Source: Perkinsus olseni
Lineage: Eukaryota; Perkinsozoa; Perkinsida
Length of the DNA: 64,000 bases
Assembly: GCA_013115125.1 (NCBI GenBank)
Contig: JABANN010000100.1
Location: 1 to 64,000, forward strand
Direction: 5' to 3'
In this document: positions 1 to 9,919 of the stretch, piece by piece
How positions within the stretch are numbered: position 1 is the first letter of the stretch
How the letters are laid out: every line of letters begins with the position of its first letter
Made by a program: the position numbers and the translations under genes
Notes under the pieces: generated by a model
Told to the model about the DNA's origin: nothing
Databases searched by the model: none
Seen by the model: the letters and a program-made list of their open reading frames with translations, nothing else

Positions 1-23
1 CCTCAGCAGTGGACTGCAGCTGA

Positions 24-78
24 TCGATAAATCTCGAAGTTGCATCTCCCCGGGAGATGCAACTTCGAGATTTATCGA
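24..78. repeat. 55-nt near-perfect palindrome at the left edge
   Basis: Two 27-nt arms (24-50 and 52-78) are exact reverse complements around a single C at 51. The arms begin TCGATAAATCTCGAAG. No ORF or splice context is attached to it. It could be a cruciform-forming element, the tip of a foldback transposon, or an assembly inversion junction close to a contig edge. Confidence 0.9.
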
Positions 79-80
79 CT

Positions 81-1207
81 TTATCGACTGGAGATTCTCC
101 CGTGTCGCCACCGATGGGCTCATCACATACGGTGACACTGTGGCGATGGTCTCAGCAAATCCTGCATTCTCCTCCATCACTCCTGAACTCATACGATCTG
201 CTTTCATAGTGGGGAAGGAAGAGCAAGCGCCTGCAATGCTGCCTTCGAAGGCCAGCATCGAGTTGGATCCATTGTTAAGCCGACTTCTCATCATCGTAGC
301 TACCAATGTAAGAGTGGCAGCAACTCCTCCTCTCTCCTGTTCTCTCTCTCCCGCACTGCCTGCTGAACCGGTTTTTATTCGAGGTTCAACGTCACACGAG
401 TGGGGATTTTCTCCTGCGCATCAGGGCAGTCATGCGGCGCTTCCAGGGTGTCTGAAAAGTACTCCCGAAATCGCCGAAAGTTTCCGAAGAATCTTACCCG
501 GAATTTTTCAGGAAATTTCCGAAAGTTTCTGAAACTTGCGAAAAACGGCATCTATGCCGTTTCAGATGCTCCCAGCCAGATCCAACTTGGACCGTCCAAG
601 ACATTCTCGGCTCTCGGTGAGAGCCTCTTGCGAACGCCGATAGGAATCCGGAACCGAAGGCTCCGTTCGGAGTAGTAGGAACAAAGCCTGCGACTCTGGG
701 CATTCAGAGGCCTTGCGGAAAGGAACGTTTCAGTCGTCTAAAGAAGACACTCCACAATGCTTCTGCGAGAGTTGCGCATTAGTGAACATTCTGGTTTGGG
801 CGGAAAAGTGAAATCTCTTCACTTTCGAAAAGTCCCTTCAGGAAACTTTCCGAAAAAATCTAGCTCCCGGAAAAAGAAAAAGCAAACTTTTCCTGGAAAC
901 CTTCTACGAAAGTTTCCGCGGAAAGATTCTCAGTGGCTGGGCTCAGTCACCCTGGGCGCTTTCGTACAGGTAGTCAAATGGCGGCAGAAAGGGGCGGCGG
1001 CACATCGAGATCCGTCATGGAAGCTCAGCCTCGAGCTAGATGCGTTACTCTTTCGCCGACTGCTGATCAGGAACATCTTCGCTTTTGCGTCCACTCGCAT
1101 TCTTATGTCTCAAAGATGTACCCGCCGGACACTCAGTCCATTGCGTTGGTCGGAGGCCTTCATTACAGCAACTTTGTTATCTCTCCATTGACCCTCTCAA
1201 CGAGGCA
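81..1207. other. No supported gene; W-rich blocks
   Basis: No reading frame here resembles a protein or joins into exons. Two blocks (about 470-545 and 830-930) are built from variants of GGAAATTTTCC and CCGAAAGTTTCC. The same style of sequence recurs in the longer minus-strand introns near 9570, 10110, 11970, 12660, 12830 and 23150. It probably holds UTRs or intergenic DNA. Confidence 0.4.
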
Positions 1208-1720
1208 ATGTTCCCTCCTCCCTCCGCCAGTCCCGACGATCGAGTTGACCTCCGGTCGAAGCTACGTCGATACTCGACCATCATCATACCAGTAGGGATC
1301 TTCTTCTGGGCGTGGTAACGCACAACGTCCCCTTGAGAGATCCTTATCAATTTCGTCCTTAGGGCCCTCCTCAATGTCCTATCCGGAGAGGTCCCCTTCG
1401 ACCTCGGCCTGGTCAGCTTCGCTTTGATAATTCTCACTGGAGTTGTCGGGGCCGCGGGTGATCAGCAATGGTACCCTCCTCGTAGCCGTTGCGAGTCCCC
1501 CATCTATCATTTCAGGACCCACCAGAAGGCTCGGCGGTATCGCCTCCTGATTTACCTCTCCCATGGCTTCCTCTCCTTCAACTACCTCCTGGGGGTCATC
1601 ATCGGCCGATCTCGTCTCGGTTTTGCGATCTACTGCGCTGCCTTCACGGTCATCTGGTGTGTCCTCATGATTGTCGTGGGAAGGATGGCGAGGGAGTATG
1701 AAAGATCTCTCGAGACCTGA
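1208..1720 (+). CDS. Small multi-pass membrane protein (unknown)
   Basis: Three exons (1208-1311, 1363-1470, 1516-1720) join in frame to 138 residues. The introns are 51 and 45 nt with GT-AG ends. The product has a charged N-terminus (about residues 1-25), then four hydrophobic stretches: IIIPVGIFFWAALL, LVSFALIILTGVVG, the RLLIYLSHGFLSFNYLLGVI region, and IYCAAFTVIWCVLMIVV. It ends in a basic/acidic tail. I do not recognise the family. Upstream exons are possible because plus-strand coding-like sequence extends back to about 1085. An opposite-strand ORF (1379-1765) looks like its shadow. It lies about 100 bp before eIF4E on the same strand. Confidence 0.5.
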
Positions 1721-1765
1721 ACGTTTCATTTCACTCGTCTCCGAGTTTTGGTTGAAAGATGACAT

Positions 1766-1826
1766 GTGCAGGGATCGAACCGGGGACCTTTCGGTTCTAG
1801 TTGGAGCCTTACTGCCAGTTCGCTAT
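1766..1826 (-). repeat. tRNA-like element (family C), solitary copy
   Basis: On the minus strand there is an A-box-like TAGCGAACTGGCAG, then about 30 nt, then a B box GGTTCGATCCC flanked by GGTCCCC. Spacing is that of a tRNA body, but acceptor-stem halves do not pair, so it is not a functional tRNA. The eIF4E start codon (1825) falls within or at its edge. Confidence 0.6.
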
Positions 1827-2915
1827 GGCAACTACGACAGACTCCTCGTCAATTGCCTCTGACGATCCCTCTGGCGTCCCCTTCTTCTCGCTCGCTGATG
1901 AAGACTTCACCAGCAAGCTGCTAGAGGTCGCAGCAGATCAGGACATTCAAGACCAAATGCTCCAGTAGTTGCGATTGGAGTGGTATGCAGTATCACGCAC
2001 GTCCTCAGGCAAAAATGGGTTTTGTGGGAGCAGCTTCAGGCCAATCAGAAGACAAGCCCAGCTGACTGGAAGGATCTTTCTCGCTCCGTAAGATCTCTCA
2101 TGTTACCCATCATCACCCTCCTTCAACCTCAGATATGCGCCTTTGAAACCGTCGGAGAATTCTGGAGATACTGGCGTCACGTCCCTCAGCCCAGCGAGCT
2201 CTTCTCTGAGCCGGCAGGCTGCCGATTCGTTCGGGAGGGGTCGGGCGGAGGGCTCCGGGTCGTCGAAAGTGAGTGAGAGTCTGGCTGTGGTGTGGACTCC
2301 CGATCGGTCCAGCTAGGTATGATGATATTCCGTGATGGTGTGACGCCGGAGTGGGAGCATCCCCTCAACGCTGTTGGTGGACATCTTCAATTCTCCTTGT
2401 CGCCTCATATCGGTGCCAAGCAGATTGACGAGTAAGCCTACCTTACTTCTTCTATCCGTTATAATGAATCAACAACAACAATAAACTTTCAGTGGTTATT
2501 TCGTCCGTCAGAATATCGTATCTTTGGCCATGCTCTGTAGGTACTGGAATAACCTCGTCCTTGCAGTCGTCGGAGGATCCTTCGCCCCGCAGGATATGGT
2601 CACCGGCCTTCGTCTATGCGACAAGCTGTGATAAGCAGCCTCTTGTCTCCCCTCTTCATCACCATAAAAACTCTCTCAGATTCTCCAAGCGCGGCGGGCC
2701 CAGCCATCAAGGATGCGTCCGTATCGAGCTGTGGTTCACAGAGGCCTCCGATGAGGGTAAGGTCGAGGCTCTGTGCAGCTCCGTGGAGAAGTGCATGATC
2801 ACTCGTCTCGACGGTAAGGCTTCCTCCTTGCCTCGGCCGTTCTCAGCTGGTGATAGGCACTGTGGTGGACCCTTGCCCCAAGTACGATATAAAATATCAC
2901 GGAGGCAAGCATTGA
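1825..2915 (+). CDS. eIF4E: Eukaryotic translation initiation factor 4E
   Basis: Cap-binding subunit of eIF4F, recruiting capped mRNA in the cytoplasm. Eight exons join in frame to 255 residues: 1825-1964, 2009-2087, 2133-2268, 2317-2431, 2493-2536, 2567-2627, 2680-2813, 2857-2915. Seven introns are 30-61 nt. Family signatures are visible: KWVLWEQL near residue 48 (first Trp region), FETVGEFWRYWRHVP, then MIFRDGVTPEWEHP with the cap-stacking Trp, and a late RIELWFTEAS strand. There is an acidic, Ser/Thr-rich N-terminal extension of about 45 residues. The segment between FSLSPHIG and the late strand is divergent from animal eIF4E. The ATG lies in a tRNA-like element. The intron after residue 46 contains AGTGGTATG, seen in other introns here. 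Confidence 0.87.
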
Positions 2916-3684
2916 AGTTGCTATCATGTTCTCAGTGGTACAAGTTGATAACACAAATATTGAAGCCAGGCGTCTCGCCTGTTGTTATTCATCATTACGC
3001 TTCATCGAAGCACGTCGTGTTGAGTTAGTGCCATACCAGAATCAGTTCCGGTGCACTTCGAAATTGGAACAGCGGCGTTGTGATGCGCCCCCTGTTCAAT
3101 AAAAGCACGTACAGAGTTGGCATTGAGTACGTTGGTTCATTGAGCACCTCTATCACAATGTTTCCTAGGGACCGTTCTACACCATCATATTCCCCCGTTC
3201 AATGAGCCAATACTGCAACTCAGAATCGGTTTTTATGCGTGAATATGGTTTTCTAAAGTTGGTTCATTGAGCACCTCCATCATCAACATCATCGTGTCTA
3301 CATCATCCCGATCGTCCAGGAGAGCCCGCGAAGGTCTATGCCATGCAGATGTCTCTGTTCTGATGCACACAATCACCCCACGACTTACACAAGGTGCATC
3401 CTGTTGAAGGTTGGTCGTGAGCGGACCTCGTTGTTCCCACAACTACTTGACTCTAACTCAACAACAAGACAAGAGATTACCGCCCTCTGCTACGTTTGTT
3501 GATGGTATTGTACGCCGGGCTCGATCGTCGTCGCCTGCCAAGATGCCAATACAACTCCCGAACACGAACGAACAACAGCGACTCACTTGGCTTGTTTGCG
3601 GCCTGGCATCGCTGCTAATGCTGGGGGACCACCATGGCCACTTCTGAAATGAAAGTAGCGCTCGCCCAAACGATCGATTTGGCC
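2916..3684. other. Intergenic; one short direct repeat
   Basis: No frame is convincing. A 16-nt direct repeat GTTGGTTCATTGAGCACC-type sequence occurs at about 3130 and 3258. The stretch separates the convergent ends of eIF4E (+) and the coiled-coil gene (-), so it should hold both 3' UTRs. Confidence 0.4.
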
Positions 3685-4397
3685 CTACATAGAACCCCCA
3701 GATTGTAACTCTGCAGGTTGTCGAATGGCGCTGTTGAGCTTAGCATCGATGAACTCTATCAGTTGATCAGTTTTCTGCAGACACTGAGCAGCGTCGTCCC
3801 GCGCCTTCACCGCACGCTCGGCTTTCTCCTTTTGTTTTTCGATACACCTGAGAACACACAATCATCATGGACGATCGTTTCGGTCGTCTCACGTTTCGAA
3901 GCCTTCCCGGGCATCAGCGACGCCGTTGAGTAATTTTGTGAGCTTCTTAGCTCTTGCTTCGGTTATGTACTCCCCTCCACGAGACTTTGTCTTGGACAAC
4001 CTGCCAAGATGAACTCAACTCCGTGGCGCCATTCAGCCTTACTCTTTTATTTCGCCGACAAGTTGTTGGTATCGACCCTCGGCCGTCTCTAACGATTCCC
4101 GTGCGGCGCCTCCGAGGGTTTCCATTTCTCGCAAGGAGCGTCGGAAATCTGCGAGCGCGATCATCACCACGAAGACAAACGCCGTTTATGCTCACTCGTC
4201 GGCTGCAACGGTATTTCCACCTTCTCGGTGTTGGTAGAAGCACTGGTAGGGAATTCTGTTGTCACCAGCGCCTTGGCGAGGGCCGTCATGCGATGGACGT
4301 CCTCCGACCTAAGATACTCAGATTTGGGGTCGATTCGAAACTGGGATAAGTACGTGAGAGTGACGTATGCGTCGAGTATCGCTGGGGACTGCTCCAT
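3685..4397 (-). CDS. Coiled-coil protein, 192 aa (unknown)
   Basis: Four exons on the minus strand (4196-4397, 4043-4148, 3893-4000, 3685-3847) join exactly to 192 residues. Introns are 47, 42 and 45 nt with GT-AG ends. The middle and C-terminal parts are a heptad-like helical region rich in E, K, R and Q (for example RSLREMETLGG, YQQLVGEIKELSK, CIEKQKEKAERAVKARDD), so a coiled coil is likely. No signal peptide or membrane segment is seen. The start ATG at 4397 follows a tract with no coding signal. I do not recognise the family; a structural or tethering-complex subunit would fit but is a guess. Confidence 0.55.
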
Positions 4398-5002
4398 AGA
4401 GGTTGTTAACCTGATGGAGTTTTATAAAAAAGGCGGAGCGAAGCTGCCACGGTAGCTTTCCTTTGCCTGCAATTGATGAACACAAGACGAGGAGAACGGA
4501 GGGGTGAATGTATAGTAATGGGTAGAGTGGAACAACGATAGACAGTAATGAACACAACACGGTTTCGACAATTATGATGTTTACGAAAGCAACTAGCATA
4601 AGAGGTGCGACTCGATACACCAGTAGGGAGGTGTACTGCTCAAACATCCTTCATGCAGAAGGTCCCTGGTTCTACCCCAGCCCGTAGCATAAATTAATAA
4701 CAATAATTATTTAAATTCACCAGGGGCGCAGCAGCAGAGACCATCATAAACTAACGTACTTTCCCTTCTCTGTTTTGTCGTCACCTTCTCACCAGCAGGG
4801 CTGATTACCCAGGATGGCAATCTCTTGCATTCGCCACGGGAATTTAAGACCCTGAGAATGTTAATAATACCAGGTCCTTCCTAACGAATTGGCGGAGCTC
4901 GCTCAGCCAAATCTAGAAAGTGGAGTTTTTACGGCACGCGAGGGTCCCCGGTTCGAATCCCGGTCCCGGCATTCTTCCGAAGAAATGATTTTTGCGCATA
5001 AC
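4398..5002. other. Intergenic with two tRNA 3'-half remnants
   Basis: Plus-strand family C fragments lie at about 4651-4690 (GGTCCCTGGTTCTACCCC) and 4925-4972 (GGTCCCCGGTTCGAATCCCG). Each has a T-arm and B box but no matching 5' half or acceptor stem. A family D core (GGCGGAGCGAAGC) is at 4428. Otherwise only low-complexity sequence is seen. Confidence 0.5.
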
Positions 5003-7994
5003 TCACGATGGCCACCTCGTCGGGGAGCTTCGCTCATTCTCCCGAGTTGCTGAGACAAAGTGAATCCGTTCGGTGTCCGATTTGGCTTTATATACGCTTC
5101 GTTCGGAGAGAAATAATCCGTACGCACGCACACTCGAAATGCTGATCCGATTTGACATAATCAAAGCTCCGCTCGCTTGGCGATAACAACCGGCCACCCC
5201 GCGTACAGGAGTGTTTGGTTCGGGGTGTTTCTGAACAGCCATAGCGTAGAAGACTTGTCGAATATCATCGATCGCTCCTTCCACAACTTCGCCTGAACAA
5301 CAACATCACAACGACGACCACGACACTGGAGGGCGCTGATCCCTTCTTACCCTTCTCATTACGAAGGCAGTTGATCTGCTGAGTACTAAAGGTGAAGATG
5401 AAACAAGGTGAGTCGACCTCTCCGCCAGACTTGGCCCCCTTCAATTCCAAATCTTCCGGGCCCTGAACACCACAGCCGGTCGCTATACCATCCGGAGGGC
5501 TCCGCCCGACCTGTAGGATTGTGGGGTCCAAACTGAGCTTCTGATTTCTCCTCGCTTCGATGGATGCGTTAACGGCGGCAAAGGCGGCCTCTCCACAGTG
5601 GAGTTTGAGATCTTCGGCATCGCCCTGAGGCAGGAGAGGAATATCCTTCGCTGTGCGAGGCGCATCTTTTCCCTCCACCAACCTCAAGGAACCACTTGAT
5701 GAGGCTCGGCGCCACGACATTCTCAACATCCTCCACCAGTTGGGAAAGTCGGAAATGAGGATCTGTTTCCTTCATCTCCCGAATCGACTGAGCTATCTCG
5801 GTCTCGCCGAATACCCTAAAATCAGCGGGAAGAATCGTCACACGTAAAATCGCGTGTAACGAACGCAACGTGATCGAGGACTCCTCTCTCATCTTAACCA
5901 CGCCTCCTAGGAATCGCACCCGAGTTTGCCAACTCTCGAACGAGTGGTCTGTTGGCGAGAAGGGTGTTAAATGGCCGCCGATTTGTATCAGCCGTCTTGA
6001 GTATTTCTGCCGAGATGTCCTTCCGTGACGGGACGTAAAGAAAGAAATTTTCCAATTTTTTTCATCGGAATATGGAAGCTCTCCTTCTATCAATTAACAG
6101 ATGGGATGGAGCATGTAGATACTCATCAACGTCAGCGACCAACGCACGGAAGCCCAGGGTCGAGTTAAGATACTCACCTATCGAGCATCGGGTTATCGAA
6201 GAATCCACCGAGGAACTTGGAGTCCTCAGAATCACTAGTGTTGAAGCCAAACCTCTCCCAAGTAGATCGCTGCTTGTCGGACACCACCAGAGCGTTGGCG
6301 TGGGGATGCTCGGGGATGGGTTCCGCCTGATCCCAAGATGACTAGGAACTCCCGTCGGCCACGAGCCATGGGCCGAGAGTCGAAGCTCTACGAAAGCGAA
6401 GCTTGATGAGAACAATCTCTATTAATGAGGGTGAACTATGGTGAGCGACACGAATGCAATCGCAAGCTGTGACCGGCAGACCCCTGCGGAAAACGGTGTA
6501 TTCAATAATTTTTCCCGATCACAGCGGAGCGTAACATCTCCAAATTCAAGCATCGGATAACATCACGTCCGAGTCGACGTCGAAGCGCTTCTCCCGAGGA
6601 CTCACGTTGGGGTCCTCCCCGGCTGCCTCTCGGATCGCCTCGTCTTTGGCTGCTTGGCGGGCCGCCTGAGAAGATACGTCGATGGTGACAGGGAGGATGG
6701 GAGGCGCACCTCTTGTGACCGATGGAACTCCTCTTGTCGTTTGGCTGTGCCTTCCTTGCTTTCTTTAGTCATCATATTAACAAACGCTGTTGTGCGGTCG
6801 AGAGCCTGGCGGAGAAATGCACCTCGAAGGGATCGAACCCGCGACCTTGGGGATAACTACCTTCACTCCAACCTTCTTAGCACTCTCTCCTGCCGACTTC
6901 ATCCAATCAGGAACATGTACTAAAAGAAAGCTTATGACAGGCAGTCACCAAACAGTCGGCGTCCATAGTCGAAGTGACTCATCGTGCGTGGCAAAGAATC
7001 AGGAAAGACGCGCCAAAAATGAAGATACTTCTGTGAAGGCCGAACCAACGAGGAAGAAAGTTGAACAACCACAGGGTCAGCTACCCGGACCACCGAAGCC
7101 ACACAAACAACGATACCGAGACGACTACGATCGCAATCCCGAAAGAATGCCATCTGAACGTGATGCCCTAGATGCTGTCATCGACGAGCCACTGCCATTG
7201 ATACTCCTTCTCGCCGGCGCTCCCATCGACCCCCCATTACATTGGCTCAATCTCGATGGCTTGGCGGCGGCGGCGGTGCTGCCTTCCTTCGCCTCATCAG
7301 CGTGTGGCATCTGTTTCCGGAGCTCTTCAAAAAGATTCTTAGTACGCTGCCTGAGACACGCATCGCCCCGTGATAGAAATAGCCAGTACCCCTCCTCCAG
7401 TACTGTGCATTCGACATGTGCTGCCGCATCGCCTTCATCTTAGCCTCCTGCGCTTCTGCACGCGTACGCAGCTGCTCACCTGTATCAGATACCTGCGTGA
7501 TAACAACAACGTCAACGATAATCGTCACGCGCCACAAAATTAGAGCTCCAACAGCCGGCCATCCCTGACCAAGCTAAGCAACACCTCCGCTGCGCGAGGG
7601 GGGATTATTCTTATTGGAAATGATACTCAGTGGAAGACCCCGCACGATCCGCGGCCCTGTTGTTCCGAACTCCGTCACTGCGCCACGAAATTATTACTAC
7701 CCTCGTTTTCGTCTTGCTCATATCATCCAAGGCCTTCTTCAACTCAGGGTCGCTCTCGGCGTCTTTTCGGACTTGCTCCATGACCTGCGGAATAAAAACG
7801 CCGGAGGGAATCAAACCCACGACCTATGCCATGCGAGCCAGCCGCTCTACCTGTCGGATAAACGAGGACTCGTTTCGCCGAGGCACGACGAAGACTGGCG
7901 GCGACCGGGCGGTGCGACCAACCATTGCACTACTTGCGGCCAACTGACTTGCGAATGCCGCCGACCCAGACCTCATACAGGCCTTGCTGAGCAT
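5003..7994 (-). CDS. TIM44: Mitochondrial import motor scaffold TIM44
   Basis: TIM44 tethers mtHsp70 to the TIM23 channel on the matrix side. The N-terminus (from ATG 7994) is a basic, Ser/Ala-rich presequence. Then come VRKDAESDPELKKALDDM, a charged helical region ending TAKRQEEFHRSQEAARQAA, and the C-terminal domain: ETDPHFRLSQLVEDVENVV, then FIFTFSTQQINC with RNEKGEVVEG, the classic TIM44 core strand pair. Resolved exons: 7851-7994, 7701-7784, 7404-7492; further exons follow down to about 5003 and the last exon end is uncertain. Introns 7785-7850 and 6806-6860 are tRNA-like (family C); 7493-7700 carries two family A elements; the 3' end contains family D-like GCTCCGCTCGCTTGG. Confidence 0.88.
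6806..6860 (-). repeat. Family C introner (tRNA 3' half) in TIM44
   Basis: This 55-nt intron reads in gene sense GTAGTTATCCCCAAGGTCGC, then GGGTTCGATCCC, and ends CTCCGCCAG. It holds a T-arm with B box and little else. The flanking exons join SAKKVGVK to ALDRTTAFVNMM in frame, as expected for TIM44. Confidence 0.8.
7493..7700 (-). repeat. Composite intron with two family A elements in TIM44
   Basis: A 208-nt intron. Its 5' end carries AATTTCGTGGCGCAGTGACG and its 3' part AATTTTGTGGCGCGTGACG, both in gene sense. Only removal of the whole interval keeps frame (MSKTKTR joined to VSDTGEQLR). Its length is about four times a single-element intron. Confidence 0.75.
7785..7850 (-). repeat. Family C introner (near-complete tRNA body) in TIM44
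   Basis: This 66-nt intron in gene sense begins GTAGAGCGGCTGGCTCGCAT and continues through GGTCGTGGGTTTGATTCCC to TTATTCCGCAG. It matches a tRNA from the D-loop through the T-arm. The 5' splice site is the D-loop sequence GGTAGAGC. Exons on either side join in phase 0 (SSFIRQ to VMEQVRK). Confidence 0.85.
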
Positions 7995-8155
7995 AATGGG
8001 GAGGAAAGAGAGGAAGGAGAAGGAGGGAGAAAAAACAACAACTACCAGCAGCAAGTTCCCGATACAGCCAAGGGAGAATCTTAAACAACAACTACGCCAA
8101 CTCAACCAGAGAATCTTTCAAGATACCATCAACCATGATTCGGCCGACCTCGGCT

Positions 8156-9814
8156 CTACCTCACCACCGAATGCTCTTCAGCTTCCGCAGCCCCCGCCAC
8201 GGTCTGTGAGTATTTTTCTGACACCTCTAGCTTCGCCTCGTAGGCGAGCAAGACCCATTCAAACACTACTGCCGCCGCCGGGTGAATCATAGCCACATCA
8301 GAGGAGCTCGCCATCCCTCGACCTCGAAGATTCTCTATCACTTCCTGCATCGCTCCGTCGGACTTTCCCCCGCTTTTTTCAATTTTAGGAGCATACATCG
8401 CCATCTCCAAAATGAGCTCATCGCCGAGCCCCAGGAGCTCCTGTCTGAGGGTTTGCCAGGGCAGAAGTCGGTCAACTCCCCAGAGGAGAATCGGCAGACA
8501 CGAAACGACCAAATGCACCACCGGATGGGGCCTCGGTAAAGACTTGAGTTCTCTTAGATGATGCCTCTTGACGTTGCAATTGACGGTGGATTCTACCGCG
8601 CGCCGCGAAATTGGACTGATCTCAGCGGCTGCTGCTGGGGCGAGTTTTCCCAGCGATAGCAAAAGTGGTCTCGCGGGCATCTCGGTGGCGATCGGCGGGG
8701 AGTCTTTTTGGATACTTTTGATACACTCACTCATGCACATCACAGTGAGATAAGATATTTCTGATACCTCTGAGGGTTGAATCACAGCGGGTTGCCGCCA
8801 CAGAGCGGGACAGGGGACTTTGTGTCGAAGATCCGGCCGAACTGAAAATGAAAATTTCCACCAACTAACTTGGCCACCCTTCCTACTCACTGAAGACTGC
8901 GACACTTGCAAGCACTTGCAAAACTTGCATTTTCTCCAACAGCCTCAATAACCTCTTCTTCAAAATATCCACGAGGTCATCCATAGCTTCCGCAGTGAAA
9001 TAAGATACGCTCCCTCCCTCACTACGGTGTTGGTTAGAGTAGGTTCTCCCATCGGAAGATATCGCACACCCGACTACCACCAATACCCCACTGAGAATGA
9101 CGAGAGACTCCCTCCCAGCGAAGCACGCTAAGGGAAGGCTAATGACAGCCAACCACTGGAATGAATACTTTATCGACCAGTAAGGCAGGAAGGACATCCC
9201 ACACCTTTTGCCGCCCGAAATGACGCCGTTTTCCATTAGAACATTTCCGCTAATTCCCATCACGATCCCCTCCGACAGAGAAATCAGAGCCTTCTAACCT
9301 GTCAAGATGTCCCTCCGCGGAAGCCGCCGCCAGGAGGGCCTCCGCGATGTAATCAAACGCACAGTTGGTAACCTCTTCTGAAGAACTCATCTGATCATCA
9401 CCAACTGCCCCTACAGTGACAAGGCTAAGATATCCTACTGCGCACAGCGAAGATTTCTGCCACACCCGCCAACGATCTATTCTCGATTCCCAAGCCTCTG
9501 CGTCGTAGTAAGTTCGGAGGAGCTCCGCGACCGCAGAGCCTGCCCAGGGCAAAGACAAAATAACCACGAGCCGCCAAAAATTTAATTTTCCGGCAAAAAT
9601 TTTCAGATTTTGTCCTATGAAACCGCGATATTAAGGCCCTAGCGCAAAATGCTGTGATAATGAATAATTTTTGTGAGCAACGCGAGTCAGAAGGAAAGGG
9701 TAATCTCGCCCCCTCGGCAACTCGGCATGTACTGCTGGCCAACGACATTGATGGTAACGTGTAGAAGCCGGCAAGGCGGAAGGCTGATACTACCGGGTGG
9801 TGGCAACTTGCCAA
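8156..9814 (-). CDS. Dynein-stalk/MTBD-like protein (partial model)
   Basis: The last exons encode LGKLAPAAAAEI, then after a family A intron HHLRELKSLPRPHPVV, a hydrophobic helix, LLPWQTLRQELL, and FEWVLLAYEAKLE. This order matches the dynein heavy-chain stalk: the APA near the end of CC1, the R-E-K-S/PP segment opening the microtubule-binding domain, a W-K-x-R motif, and the W-x-x-A helix before CC2. A stop at 8156 follows shortly, so the motor's AAA5-6 region is absent. Upstream minus-strand exons (about 8883-9263 and 9250-9567) are helical (AEALLAAASAEGHLDR, DDLVDILKKRLLRLLEKM). The 5' end is unresolved and could join the LRR gene above. The assignment rests on pattern recall, not alignment. 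Confidence 0.45.
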
Positions 9815-9919
9815 TTGATGCTGACGCAGTGAGGAAGGCGGGCTCTGAGGACATATCTTAATAACTTGACAGATGCACGGGTCAACCTAAGATACCTCCC
9901 ATTAGATCCACTTTAACTC

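Noticed and set aside
1379-1765. Minus-strand ORF rich in acidic residues
   Set aside because: Antisense to the three-exon membrane protein, whose exons join in frame; the acidic composition mirrors the hydrophobic codons opposite.
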